The notes beneath the pieces were generated by a model that made no database searches, was not told the origin of the DNA, and was given only the letters and a program-made list of their open reading frames with translations. From Schistosoma mansoni (taxonomy: Eukaryota; Platyhelminthes; Trematoda; Strigeidida; Schistosomatidae), in assembly GCF_000237925.1 (NCBI RefSeq), contig NW_017386067.1, positions 1-64,000 of the forward strand: 64,000 nt of DNA. Direction: 5' to 3'. Numbering within the stretch: the stretch's first letter is position 1; the number at the start of each line of letters is the position of its first letter. The translations under genes were made by a program, and so were the position numbers. Below, piece by piece: positions 12,227-22,100 of the stretch.

Positions 12227-12584
12227 TGTAGTGGATGTCGAGTCGAGGACGGACTATGATCACCACTACAATTCGATTACGCGCCCAAAAACGACTTGGT
12301 TCCTTTGATAGCTCGTAAATCAGAAGGCTTTATTAATCCAGATCAAGTATATTTATTGGCGATCTCGTGGTATAGAAATAATACCGAGACGTGCCAAAGA
12401 GTACAGGCAAAATGAGCAGTGCGTGAGCAAGTTCGAACCAAACAAGGCGGAGAGCGAAACAAGAAGTGAAACTGATACAGTTAAACAAATACAGTAAAAC
12501 AATCTCTGGTACGATTGGTTACAATAATAATGATTGTTTCTGTTATTCCAATCGTGTTCTTATCGAGACTGGCTGGTCACTACA
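12227..12584 (-). repeat. 3' LTR of element C
   Basis: This 358-bp LTR begins TGTAGTGG and ends GGTCACTACA. It differs from the other LTR by T for C at about 12574. Being beside the polypurine tract makes it the 3' LTR of a minus-strand element. Confidence 0.93.
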
Positions 12585-12596
12585 GGAGCCCCCCGC
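12585..12596 (-). promoter_or_regulatory. Polypurine tract of element C
   Basis: The minus strand reads GCGGGGGGCTCC immediately before the 3' LTR. A purine run at this position primes plus-strand DNA synthesis in LTR elements. Confidence 0.7.
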
Positions 12597-13151
12597 TAGA
12601 AAGGGTTTACACTTTCGATACGTAGCGGTTTCGTTCGTGGGACTGATCGCGAAACGTGCAATTGTAGGACGAAGGCGTTGGCAGAACAGGAAGTGATCGT
12701 TGATCCTCGAGTTGCCACCAAAAGTCTTTGACGTAGAACGGTACCAGAAGGAACGTACTGTGTTGATTGTTTGGATTAGCATGCTACACCAGAGTGGTTT
12801 GTATCCAGAATCTGAAGGTTGCGTTCGTAGAGGTCCGAACCAGAAACGCTGCAGACGTAGGACGAAACCAGATTGAGCCAAGGAACCAGATGCGACCAGG
12901 ATAACCATGTTCGGGACCAAATGTATACCATACGTATTTGGAGCCAGAGATGTCGATTGAGTGCGTTGACTAGAGCGTGGGTAATCAGGCCAGCTTTCGC
13001 CAAAGTTGACTGAAGTCGACGATACCGGAACAGCGATGGTCGGAGGCGTAGGCTCAGGGTAAACAAAAAAAATGAAAGAAAAAGAGAAAAGTGTAGCATT
13101 CGTGTAGTATAGGGTTAGGGTCCTATACTGTATCCGCAGTTGGTTATGAGG
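12597..13151. other. 3' untranslated region of element C
   Basis: About 555 bp between the end of the shortened pol frame and the polypurine tract. Minus-strand open frames here show no recognisable domain. The sequence belongs to element C because it lies within the TSD-bounded unit. Confidence 0.7.
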
Positions 13152-13736
13152 TTAGTCGAGAAAGCGTACGGGTAAGCGTACTCGGCGACCGGAACGTGAG
13201 ACGGTAGTCTCGTTCGAACCTCGTGAGCCTGCAATCTCATCCGCAGTCAAGGGCGGTGTGGTCTGCTGGTCTGGACGTGAGACAGAAGTCTCGTCTGTAG
13301 ACGGGGCAGATGACACGTGCTGTTGACTGGGACGTGAGAATGAGATCTCAGAAGCATCTAGCGTGGGATCCGAAGTAGATGTAAAGAAACCGCTAGGAGC
13401 TTTGATGGGTCTAGCATTGGGTCTCGGCTTATCAGGTAGGACACTGTCATCGACGTGTGCTGGCATGAGACGATCAATGCTGACTACTTTGACGCGGCCA
13501 TGTCGATCAACCTTGAAGGTCTTTTCGTGACGGGAAATCACGTGAAAAGGGTCTTCGTAAGGCTGTTTGCTCAGATTGACCGTAAGTTGTCGTGTACCAT
13601 AGTTAGGAATGACTGAGTCATCCGCAGCGCGTAGTCGAAGCATCGTAGCTTGAGACTTACTGTTACTGATAGGTATGACAGAAACTTGGGCACCTGTATC
13701 CACTAGGTACCTAGCGTTAGTGCGATAATCGTGCAC
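13152..13736 (-). CDS. Truncated pol of element C: protease fused to integrase C-terminus
   Basis: This is a single uninterrupted frame of 194 codons from the first ATG; translation probably enters from upstream. RYLVDTGAQVSVIP near residues 9-22 is an aspartic protease with an intact DTG triad. By residues 55-95 the frame has become an integrase C-terminal segment (YEDPFHVISRHEKTF, then VSIDRLMPAHV). The rest is a proline/serine-rich tail. Reverse transcriptase, RNase H and the integrase core, normally some 800 codons, are absent with no break in frame. Either the deletion happened to preserve frame or selection has kept it. It could supply protease but not copy itself. I infer the fusion from motif order, not from an alignment. 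Confidence 0.8.
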   Translation of the reverse strand: MHDYRTNARYLVDTGAQVSVIPISNSKSQATMLRLRAADDSVIPNYGTRQLTVNLSKQPYEDPFHVISRHEKTFKVDRHGRVKVVSIDRLMPAHVDDSVLPDKPRPNARPIKAPSGFFTSTSDPTLDASEISFSRPSQQHVSSAPSTDETSVSRPDQQTTPPLTADEIAGSRGSNETTVSRSGRRVRLPVRFLD

Positions 13737-13786
13737 GTAAAATAAACGGTCAAACTGAGGTGAAGGGCCGGTGAGTACGGCCGTAT

Positions 13787-14653
13787 TTACTCACCGACTC
13801 GGGAAGTTCCCGCCTTGTATGAGCAGGGAGCTCGACAATGACGGGCACCGGCCCCGAAAGCACGGTGAAGCCAGCACCAACTCGGACTCGCTTCCGAAAC
13901 CGCCTTTTGGCGTGGCTTGGAAGATGCCCGCTTGGGACGAGTCGTTACGGCTTTACGGGAACGTGACCTGGGTCGGGGGACGTAGGGGATTGGCACATTT
14001 GAGCGGTCTCGGAAACTGAGACGAGTATGGATACATCCGTCCCTATCCCCATGAGCCGAAGGTCGTCTAGCATCGAAATCCATGTTTGAACGAGAAGTAC
14101 AGGCGACAACATAGTTGTCTTTGGCGCTAACTCGTGCTAGAATTTTGTCTGCTATGAGGGCCACCTTGTTGAGTGGGGTGTCCTCGAGCAGAGCCGTAAG
14201 AGTTGGTTGGATACTCGCTGGTAAGGCTTCAAGCCACAGCTCTTTGACTATCTCGGAGTCGGCTGTTGTGTTTCCTGCAAGAGATTGCAGGCGCGTGAGG
14301 TGGTGGCTCGGCTTAGCATCACCCATAGGGTGACGTGCTAATAGAGTCCTCAATCGTTCCTCTCTTGATGGGAGGAAATGTCGAAGGATGGCATCCTTAA
14401 GACGGTCGTAAACGTTCGGAACGTTCGGATTGAGGACAACCTCACGAACAGCAGTTAAGTGATCCCCGGGCAATGATTCCAAAGCATAGGCGTACTTTTG
14501 CCTTTGGTTGGTTATGCGGCGGATCTCAAATTGAGATTCCAGTGCCGCGAACCAGACTTCTGGATCATGAGGGATGAAAGGAACCGGTCGAAAATTAATA
14601 GCCTGTACCTCGGAGTCTATAATATTTATACTATTCTTATCGTTATCCACCAT
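13787..14653 (-). CDS. Gag polyprotein of element C
   Basis: An open frame of 288 codons encodes a structural gag that forms the particle in which reverse transcription takes place. FIPHDPEVWFAALESQFEI near residues 27-45 is the start of the capsid-like domain of gypsy gags. LPGDHLTAVREVV and FLPSREERLRTLLARHPMGD follow. Near residues 262-281, WCWLHRAFGAGARHCRAPC is the cysteine/histidine nucleocapsid finger of the CsRn1-type gags known from flukes. The middle (residues 190-255) is arginine- and serine-rich. There is no stop or frameshift, in keeping with the near-identical LTRs. Pol follows in another frame about 50 bases downstream. Confidence 0.88.
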   Translation of the reverse strand: MVDNDKNSINIIDSEVQAINFRPVPFIPHDPEVWFAALESQFEIRRITNQRQKYAYALESLPGDHLTAVREVVLNPNVPNVYDRLKDAILRHFLPSREERLRTLLARHPMGDAKPSHHLTRLQSLAGNTTADSEIVKELWLEALPASIQPTLTALLEDTPLNKVALIADKILARVSAKDNYVVACTSRSNMDFDARRPSAHGDRDGCIHTRLSFRDRSNVPIPYVPRPRSRSRKAVTTRPKRASSKPRQKAVSEASPSWCWLHRAFGAGARHCRAPCSYKAGTSRVGE

Positions 14654-14830
14654 AGTAAGTTGCCAAGATATTATATATTGAAAATATCAATACGAATATA
14701 TGCAACAGAAGTGGATAGATACACAGACTCACCGAATTGATCTGGGTTGGAAAAATGGCCAAATTTGAACTGTGCTCGATGAATTGCGTTACCAGTTTTG
14801 GTTCACCAGATATTGTGCGTGTTCCAAATA

Positions 14831-14840
14831 GGGTTCACCA
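14831..14840 (-). promoter_or_regulatory. Primer-binding site of element C
   Basis: The minus strand reads TGGTGAACCC three bases inside the 5' LTR. It starts with TGG, complementary to the CCA end of a tRNA, and is followed by bases that would pair with a GGGTTCACCA tRNA tail. The tRNA species is not identified. Confidence 0.7.
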
Positions 14841-14843
14841 GTT

Positions 14844-15201
14844 TGTAGTGGATGTCGAGTCGAGGACGGACTATGATCACCACTACAATTCGATTACGCG
14901 CCCAAAAACGACTTGGTTCCTTTGATAGCTCGTAAATCAGAAGGCTTTATTAATCCAGATCAAGTATATTTATTGGCGATCTCGTGGTATAGAAATAATA
15001 CCGAGACGTGCCAAAGAGTACAGGCAAAATGAGCAGTGCGTGAGCAAGTTCGAACCAAACAAGGCGGAGAGCGAAACAAGAAGTGAAACTGATACAGTTA
15101 AACAAATACAGTAAAACAATCTCTGGTACGATTGGTTACAATAATAATGATTGTTTCTGTTATTCCAATCGTGTTCTTATCGAGACTGGCCGGTCACTAC
15201 A
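14844..15201 (-). repeat. 5' LTR of element C
   Basis: This is a 358-bp LTR with TGTAGTG/CACTACA ends, next to the primer-binding site. It should contain the element's promoter. Confidence 0.93.
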
Positions 15202-15225
15202 TGCACATGAACTACGAGAATGAAA

Positions 15226-15890
15226 TTAGCCCCAAGATAAGCATTTACCGAGATTTTTCTCACCTTCGTTGTTTGCTTTGCAGTTCCTTGTTGAATCGCC
15301 TTTCATATTTTCACGAGAATAGAAATCACGATTAAACGAACGCAAATTTGATCGACCCTGAGATTGTATTTCATCATGACGACTAAGCAAAATATTAGAA
15401 ATTTTCATCGACTGAATATCAAGTTCATTCACTGCTTCGTAGTTAATACATGCAGTTCTAGCATTTTGAAAGGAACAGCTCTTTTTCCAGACTTGGTATG
15501 CTAGTTCCTGAAATTAATCGGTCTCTCAGCTGTACATGTAGTTGATCACCGAAATTGCATTTGGCAGCTTGTCTTTGCAATTCAAGGATGAATTCCCTAA
15601 CCTTTTGATTATTCTGACAAATCATCTTATGAAATTTTGTTCTCTCATGACATTCAAAACTGGTGCACTTTACATGATTTAATAGTAGTTCCTTAAGAAT
15701 TGTATAAAGGAGTAAGATAGGCTTTTCAGGATATGCCAAAGTTTTTAGTAAACTGTAGGCTTCTTTATCGATGAATGTAAGAAAATGTGCCACAATTTTA
15801 TTACTCTTTATACCTTTCTTGGTCATGCTCCATGTTTTGATTGCTTTATTTGATTCGACGTATTGGATTAGTCCATGGAGGATGAGAACT
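15226..15890 (-). pseudogene. Gag of element B
   Basis: Two minus-strand frames joined by a frameshift (15826-15458 and 15432-15226) read as a gypsy gag: VAHFLTFIDKEAYSLLKTLA, then HVKCTSFECHERTKFHKM, QNNQKVREFILELQRQAAKC and a second part with LDIQSMKISNILLSR. The frame can be followed a little upstream of the first ATG. It continues across element C into the zinc knuckle at 12166-12207. Confidence 0.82.
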
Positions 15891-16689
15891 TTATTCTCTA
15901 CTTGTCGAGAACGTTTATTGTTGTGGACATGTAAGTATTGATACGATCCTCGAACTTCTTATATGATCGAAATCTTATACTTTGACTACTCACTTAAAGG
16001 GCGGTTTAAATCGTTATATTGATATCCTTTGGATAGAGCGTTATCTTTGGATCACTGAGAATATTTTGTGTTTGACGATTTATTGTACAAGTTATTGTTA
16101 GAGTTAGCAACTGTAACTGTCTGAGAAAACTTTGTTCAGGTATATTTTGTTTATTTTTTACCCAGATTTATTTTACTCATAGCACTTCTACTCGAGTTCG
16201 TACTCTTTTCTACGCTATCATACGACCATTATTGCAAATTATTTTCTATTGATGTAATAGAAGTAAGAAAAACTCTCTATCACAAGTCTACTGAAGTATT
16301 TGGGATTCTTTGGTATTTGTACGAACTATTCATTCCTTTGTACTTGATCGGTCGTTTATTATGAATTAAAAATATGGTACATTCATTTATGCTCATCTAT
16401 TTCGACGTTCCTCAAATTGCACTATATCGGGAATTCTTAGTTAGTACGTTGATTCAAATACTTCCAAAAATCATATAACCTGGATTTAACAAACGGTACT
16501 ATATCAAATGAAAGAGTGAAAAGGATTATCACCTACAGCAATCCTTATTAATTGGGATTTAGAAGCAACCCACTAAGTGAAATTAAAACAAACAAAACAT
16601 TAATGCCTTCCTTTCATCTCATTATATTATTTTTGACATTTTACATATCGGTATTACGCAATAATTTAGTTGTTTTATTTGTGTGTTTT
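15891..16689. other. No feature recognised
   Basis: This AT-rich stretch lies between gypsy element B and the first F2 repeat. It may include the 5' LTR of B, but I could not find a matching second copy. Confidence 0.4.
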
Positions 16690-17078
16690 CATAGTTGAAA
16701 GCGTGAGTCAATTGAAGCTAGACCAACATGGAAAACCTGGAAGCACTGGACGGCTGTTTCGTCCTATTATGGGACTCCTCAGCAGTGTGAATCCACGACC
16801 TCGCCTCGCGAGTTTCGAACCCAGAACCTACCAGTCTCGCACCAGAGCACTCAACTGATAGACCACTGAGCCGGCGTCCGATGGTGTTTATGTCTAACTC
16901 CAACCAATCCACGAAGTTGAGCAACCGTTCACCAATTGTCTTCAGTGAGTTCCTATCTCACAACAGACTTCGTTGAACTCCACTGGTCACTGCTTCTTAC
17001 TAGAACTCTTGGATTTACCTCTCGAAGTCAGTCACTAGTGAGCATATGATTATTATTATCGGAAGGGTTTTTTTATGG
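16690..17078 (-). mobile_element. F2 repeat, near full length
   Basis: A minus-strand copy of the roughly 400-bp F2 family. Reading the minus strand, it runs from a CCYTTCYGATAATAAT-like 5' end, through the CTCACTAGTGACTGACTTCG block, the tRNA-like part (A box TGGTCTATC..., B box GGGTTCGAA, here with one extra base) and the hammerhead, to the end GCTTTCAACTATG. It is one of the fuller copies. F2 encodes no protein and behaves like a SINE or retrozyme. Confidence 0.85.
16740..16790 (-). ncRNA. Hammerhead ribozyme of F2, looks intact
   Basis: The minus strand has CACTG, CTGAGGA, stem II GTCC/GGAC around a CATAATA loop, GAAAC, a stem III self-pairing ACAGCCGT, and GTC directly before CAGTGC. 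CACTG and CAGTG form stem I. The catalytic CUGANGA and GAAA residues and the GUC cleavage triplet are present. Stem III has one mismatch. Confidence 0.8.
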
Positions 17079-17286
17079 AGTGTGTGTCTTGTTTTTCCTT
17101 CTTTGTTATATACCATTAAACTAGATTGTATATTTGCATTTGATACTTCTATGCAAACATTTTTGAAACTAATTTTCCTGACCATATATTACTGATGATA
17201 CCTAAATCGGTTTATTTAAACTACTTACAAATAAACAAAGTAGTAATTATGATGATTTATTATAAATGAAAATTATATTTGATGTA

Positions 17287-17557
17287 TAATGAGATGGCGT
17301 TTGAAGCGAAAGGTACTGGGTTCGAGTCACGGGGTGAACGTCAACTCTCAGATGCAGGTACATCCAGCTGACGAGTCCCAACTAGGACGAAACGCGCGTT
17401 AAACTGGATTCCACTACTATCCATCTTCGTTTACAATGCTTGTGAATTAAATCTATATCGAGGCAATACGCACAGTATGCACATATACCAATTAGAGACT
17501 GACCACCAGTTGCAGTCCTCGATGGGAAGATTCAAACAAACAATACTAAATGAATTT
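17287..17557 (+). mobile_element. SMalpha repeat
   Basis: This is a plus-strand copy of the SMalpha SINE-like family of schistosomes. It has a tRNA-like B box (TGGGTTCGAGTCAC), the hammerhead, TGGATTCCACT, a CTATCCATCTTCG block, and ends in the GATTCAAACAAACAATACTA tail. The 5' A-box half is short. It sits directly against a Penelope-like fragment on its right. Confidence 0.85.
17357..17412 (+). ncRNA. SMalpha hammerhead ribozyme
   Basis: CATCCAG, CTGACGA, stem II GTCC/GGAC and GAAACGCGCGTT are followed by AAACTGGATT. The core is intact. The cleavage triplet reads GTT rather than GTC, still allowed by the NUH rule. CCAG and CTGG can form stem I with the AAA as an internal loop. Active ribozymes of this family are established for schistosome satellite DNA. 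Confidence 0.8.
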
Positions 17558-17597
17558 ATATTTGAAATAATTTCAGTGATTGAAATTTGAAATAATT

Positions 17598-17644
17598 CCA
17601 ACGTTTCTTCCAGTAAACTTGTCTCGATTTCTTCTTCAGGGTAA
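17598..17644 (-). ncRNA. Decayed hammerhead motif in a Penelope-like terminal repeat
   Basis: The minus strand reads CCTGAAGAAG ... GGAAGAAACGTTGG. CUGANGA (as CTGAAGA) and GAAAC survive, but stem II is spoilt (GGAA for GGAC). It aligns with the better copies at 24680-24722 and 26072-26118. It is probably inactive. Confidence 0.5.
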
Positions 17645-17909
17645 TAATCAAATTTATACTGTGCTAATCCAATCATATTTAGATGTTGACTTCAGTAAGT
17701 AGGATAACATGAATCAAAAGTACATTATGTCTTCTAATGAATTCGTGAGTACAACATGTATGTAAATGTGTGTGTGTATGTGTATGTATGTATGCACTAT
17801 TAAGGATGAAAAATGTGTGACCTTTATGGTGATGAAGGATAGAGTTTAATTTATAAGGTAAGAGTGTGAAATGTAAATATTATCAGACTTGGTGACTAGG
17901 ATAAATAGT

Positions 17910-18260
17910 CTAAGTAGGATGTATGCTAAGGCCTTCTTTTCTATTGAGAGCAGTAGGATTAAGCATTATATGGAACACTTCAGTAACTCTTCTTTCTTTG
18001 TAATTGGAGAAACTTTTTTGTAGTATTTTGATATTTTTGAAATCGATTTGATGGTCGTTGAAAATGGCGTGAACTGTTATTGACGATTTAATTTGAAGTC
18101 TATTAAGTTCTACGGGATTATTGGGTGATTTCTTTGTGTACTTAATATGTTCTTTGGCTCTAGTCAAGATTTCGCGAGATGACTCTCCAATATAAAAGGC
18201 ATCACAATTGACACAACCTAATTTGTAGACTCAGTTCTGTGTTGACATGAAGGGGAATTT
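17910..18260 (-). pseudogene. GIY-YIG endonuclease domain of a Penelope-like element
   Basis: Minus-strand reading gives VYKLGCVNCDAFYIGESSRE, with the zinc-binding CVNC and the YIG motif. Then follow LTRAKEHIKYTKKSP and SSITVHAIFNDHQIDF, then NYKERRVTEVFHI and LNRKEGLS. This order is that of the C-terminal endonuclease of Penelope-like retroelements. A TAG stop just before VYKLGC, and the lack of the reverse transcriptase, make it a remnant. Confidence 0.82.
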
Positions 18261-18300
18261 TTCTCTTGGGTGAAGATAACAAGAACACTTAATACAGAGG

Positions 18301-19074
18301 AACTGGGTACATATAAGTTTCATGAGTATGGTTACCGATTCACACTGAAGACAGTAATATGCAGAATTGTTTTGGTAAGTTTGGGTAATATATTACGACT
18401 GTGCACGTACACAATTTAAGATAGTGAATCTACAGACAAACTTACCCGTCACTGCATCTCTGAAGATTGATAAGATTTGACCGAATGTCCGAATTCTGAA
18501 AACTAGAAACTCATGGTGCTTGTCTGAGATACATACAATTAAAATGGTTGTCAATTTTATTCAAAACATTTATCCAGGAACCCCCTTTTCCCACATGTAG
18601 TTCATCTCAATACTTGTGTTGTTTTTTTATTAATAATACACTCTTATGTTTCTGTCTTGTAGACGTGTGTCTAGTGGGGGCAATATATCTTTGGCCATTG
18701 AGCATAGACAAGTACCCAGCTTACTACTTAATCTGTGATTTCCTCCCTACCATTGATTTTTAATTTGGACTTACTAACTGTAAACTGCTTGTAATTGTGA
18801 TAAATAAAGTATTGTCAATTTTAAATTCTGAATCCTCATTTTCGATTATGAACCATGTATCTGATATAATGTGACCCATTCTGTGTATAGCATAACGATT
18901 GAGTACCTAGTTTAATGCTACTCTTATGTTGATCCCCAGACGTACAGTTATATCAGAGTAGAATATCACAGCAACCATAAAATATTTTTGTTCTGCCATC
19001 ATATCACTTGTTTTATAGTCTCTATCTATTACTAGTCTCTATTTGTATTTTAAACTAGTAATATTAGATTGATA
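18301..19074. other. No gene recognised; diverged repeat near 18780-18880
   Basis: This stretch is AT-rich intergenic DNA. Near 18780-18880 a block (CTGCTTGTAATT ... GAACCATGTATCTGATA) resembles the right edge of the window at about 63905-64000, in the same orientation. A plus-strand frame at 18548-18763 has no known domain. Confidence 0.4.
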
Positions 19075-19103
19075 TTATCAGAAGGGGTTTTTGTGTAGAT
19101 TTA
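19075..19103 (-). mobile_element. Left remnant of the F2 repeat split by the RTE element
   Basis: The plus strand reads TATCAGAAGGGGTTTTTGTG, the diagnostic end of F2, directly before the RTE 3' tail. The rest of this F2 copy resumes at 22325, past the RTE element. Confidence 0.8.
19088..19103. repeat. Left target-site duplication of the RTE element
   Basis: TTTTTGTGTAGATTTA here matches TTTTTGTGTTGACTTA at 22309-22324 with two differences. The duplicated sequence belongs to an F2 repeat. Confidence 0.75.
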
Positions 19104-22100
19104 ATTACTTACTTACTTACGCCTGTTACCCCTCGTCGAGGAGCATAGGCCGCTCACCAGCATTCTCCATCCAACTCTGTCCTGAGCCTTCCTTTCCATT
19201 TCTTTCCAGTTAACATTCATCCTTTTCATATCTGCTTCTATTTCCCGGCGTAGTGTGTTCTTTGGCCTTCCTCCTTTCCGCTTCCCTTCCGGATTCCAAG
19301 TTACGAATTGCCTTGTAATGCACATTGGTGATTTCCTTAATGTATGTCCTATCCACTTCCAACATCTTTTCCTAATTTCCTCTTCAACTTGTAGCTGGTT
19401 TGTCCTCTCCCATAAAACGCTGTTGCTGATAGTATCCGGCCAATGGATGTTGAGTATTTTGCGTAGACAACTGTTGATAAATACTTGTACCTTCCTGATG
19501 ATGACCGTAGTAGTTCTCCACGTTTCAGCTCCATACAGTAGGACTGTATTGACGTTCGTATTAAAGATTCTGACCTTGAAATTGGTTGAGAGTTGTTTTG
19601 AGTTCCATATGTTCTTCAATTGTAGAAATGCTGCCCTTGCTTTGCCAATCCTCGCCTTTACATCTGCATCCGATCCTCCTTGTTTATCAACGATGCTCCC
19701 CAGGTACGTGAATGTTTCCACCTCTTCCAGAGTTTCGCCATCAAGTGTAATTGGATTGGTGTTCTCCGTGTTGCATTTGAGAATCTTGCTTTTTCCTTTG
19801 TGAATGTGGAGGCCTATAGATGCAGAGGCTGCTGCTACATTTGCTGTCTTCATCTGCATTTGGTCGTGTGTATGAGAGAGGAGGGCTAGGTCATCTGCGA
19901 AGTCCAAATCATCTAATTGATTCTGACATGTCCATTGTATTCCTTATTTCCCTTCAGATGTCGAATTCTTCATAATCCAGTCAATCACTAGAAGGAAGAG
20001 GAATGGGGAGAGTAGACAGCCTTGTCTGACTCCGGTCCTTACTGGAAATGCATCTGTCAGCTGTCCTCCATGCACCACTTTGCACTGTAGTCCATCGTAT
20101 GAGTTTTGGATAATGTTGACGATCTTCTGAGGAACTCCATAGTGTCGAAGAAGTTTCCATAATGCTCTCCTGTCCACGCTGTCAAACGCCTTCTCATAGT
20201 CAATGAAGTTGACGTGTAGTGATGAGTTCCACTCACCTGATTGTTCAACGATGATCCGTAGTGTCTCAATCTGGTCTGTGCACGACCTATCCTTACGGAA
20301 TCCAGCCTGTTGATCCCTAAGTTTGGCGTCTACTGCGTCTTTCATCCGATTCAGCAGCACTCTGTTGAAAACTTTTCCTGGTACTGATAACAAACTGATG
20401 CCTCTGTAGTTTTCACATTTGCTCAGATCTCCTTTCTTTGGTATCTTGATGAGATATCCTTCTTTCCAGTCCATTGGCACTTGTTCCTCTTCCCAAATCT
20501 TCTTGAATAGAAGGTGAAGCATATTTGCAGTTATTTCAATGTCTGACTTTAGTGCTTCTGCTGGTATATTGTCAGGTCCTGCCGCCTTCCCACTTTTGAT
20601 TTGTCTGGTTGCCATCTTGACTTCTTCGATCGTTGGTGGAGTGACATCTATAGGAAGGTCAGTGTGTGCTGCTTCGATGTTCGGTGGATTCAATGGGGCT
20701 GGTCTATTCAGCAGTTCCTCGAAGTATTCTGCCCATCTTTCCCTCTGTTCTTGAATCTTCGTGATTGTCTTTCCTTCTTTGTCCTTGACTGGTCTCTCTG
20801 GTTTGCTATATCACCCTGCCAATTTCTTCGTTGTATCATATAGTTGTCTCATATTCCCTTCTCTTGCAGCTTTTTCCGCCGTCGTTGCTAGTTCTCCCAT
20901 GTATTTCTGCTTGTCGGCTTTAATGCTTTTCTTCACTTCCCTGTTTACTTCTGCGTAGTCTGCTTGTGCTTTGACTTTCTCTGCTCGTGTTCGGCTGTTG
21001 TTAATTGCTAGTTTCTTGTTCTTCCTTTCTTGAATTTTGTCCAGGGTTCCCATAGAGATCCATTCCTTGTGATGATGCTTCTTAGGACCAAGAACCTCCT
21101 GACACGTTGAAGTTAGTGCTTCTTTTATCCCTTTCCAGTTGTCCTCCAAAGTAGTTTCTTGTTCTTTCAGTAGATCCTGTAGAGCCTGGAAGCTGTTGTT
21201 GAGAGTTATCTTGAATTCGTGGAGCTTGTCAGTATCTCGAAGGAAGGCTGTATTGAACCTTTGTAGTGCTGTTTGTCCAGTTGTCCAGTCTTTCTTTAGT
21301 TTCAGTCTCATCTTGGCCACAACCAGGTGGTGATCTGAAGCTATGTCAGCTCCTCTCCGGGTTCTCACATCTTCCATTGATCTTCGGAATTTTTTGTTGA
21401 TACAGATATGGTCTATCTGGTTCTCTGTGGTGTGGTCCGGTGAGATCCATGTAGCTTTGTGTATGCGCTTGTGTGGGAATATTGTGCCGCCTATAACCAA
21501 TTTGTTGAATGCACATAGGTTTGCGAGTCTCTCCCCATTTTCATTTTTCTCTCCTAGTCCATGTCGCCCAATTACATCTTCATATCCTGTGTTGTCCACT
21601 CCAACTTTGGCATTTAGATCTCCCATAAGGATGGTGAGGTCCTTTCGTGAGCACTTCTCTATAATTGATTGCAGCCTTTCATAGAACTGATCTTTATCAT
21701 CGTCGTTGCTATCATTGGTGGGTGCATAACATTGGATAACGTTCATTATGATCCCTTGCTTCTTTATCCTGAATGATGCTTTGATTATCCTGGGTCCATG
21801 AGATTCCCATCCCACAAGTGCATTTCGTGCTTCTTTGGACAGCATTAGAGCAACTCCCTGAGTGTGTGGAGCATTTTCCCCTTCGTGACCAGAGTACAGT
21901 AGCATCTCTCCTGTACCTAGCCTTTGTTGTCCAGTTTGTGTCCAATGGGTTTCGCTGATTCCGAGTACTGCCAAGTTGTATCTCCTCATTTCCATTGCTA
22001 TTTGACTGGCCTTTCCTGTCTCCCACATTGTCCGGACGTTCCATGTACCTATAAAGAGTGTTGCTCTGGTTGTTAGAAGGTGCATCGGTCTCGTGACTTC

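Larger units (their letters stand above)
12227..15201 (-). mobile_element. Element C: young, non-autonomous gypsy LTR retrotransposon
   Basis: Two 358-bp LTRs (12227-12584 and 14844-15201) in direct orientation differ at one base by my reading. The element is flanked by a perfect 4-bp duplication, TGCA (12223-12226 and 15202-15205). Inside are a primer-binding site next to the 5' LTR, a polypurine tract next to the 3' LTR, gag (14653-13787) and a shortened pol (13736-13152). Reverse transcriptase, RNase H and the integrase core are missing. It must have been mobilised in trans by a full-length relative. Base composition is more GC-rich than its surroundings, consistent with recent arrival in decayed DNA. 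Confidence 0.93.
8779..15890 (-). mobile_element. Gypsy-type LTR retrotransposon B, old, split by two later insertions
   Basis: Minus-strand order is gag (15890-15226), zinc knuckle (12207-12166), protease (about 12013-11710), reverse transcriptase and RNase H (11713-10199) and integrase (10198-8779). Its gag is cut from its zinc knuckle by element C (12227-15201, TSD TGCA), and its integrase is cut by a solo LTR (9639-9996, TSD AGCT). Removing both insertions leaves a single collinear element of about 3.8 kb. Frameshifts and altered catalytic residues show it is inactive. LTRs of B were not located. Confidence 0.85.
17560..18300 (-). mobile_element. Penelope-like element, 3' fragment
   Basis: The minus strand carries a GIY-YIG endonuclease domain (about 18260-17910) followed 3' by a terminal repeat with a decayed hammerhead (about 17644-17598). 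Endonuclease then pLTR is the order at the 3' end of Penelope-like elements. The reverse transcriptase is missing, so this is a 5'-truncated insertion. Confidence 0.75.

Noticed and set aside
12466-13099. Open frames within the LTR and 3'UTR of element C (12466-12696, 12543-12920, 12776-13099)
   Set aside because: They lie in LTR or untranslated sequence and on conflicting strands, and show no retroelement domain.
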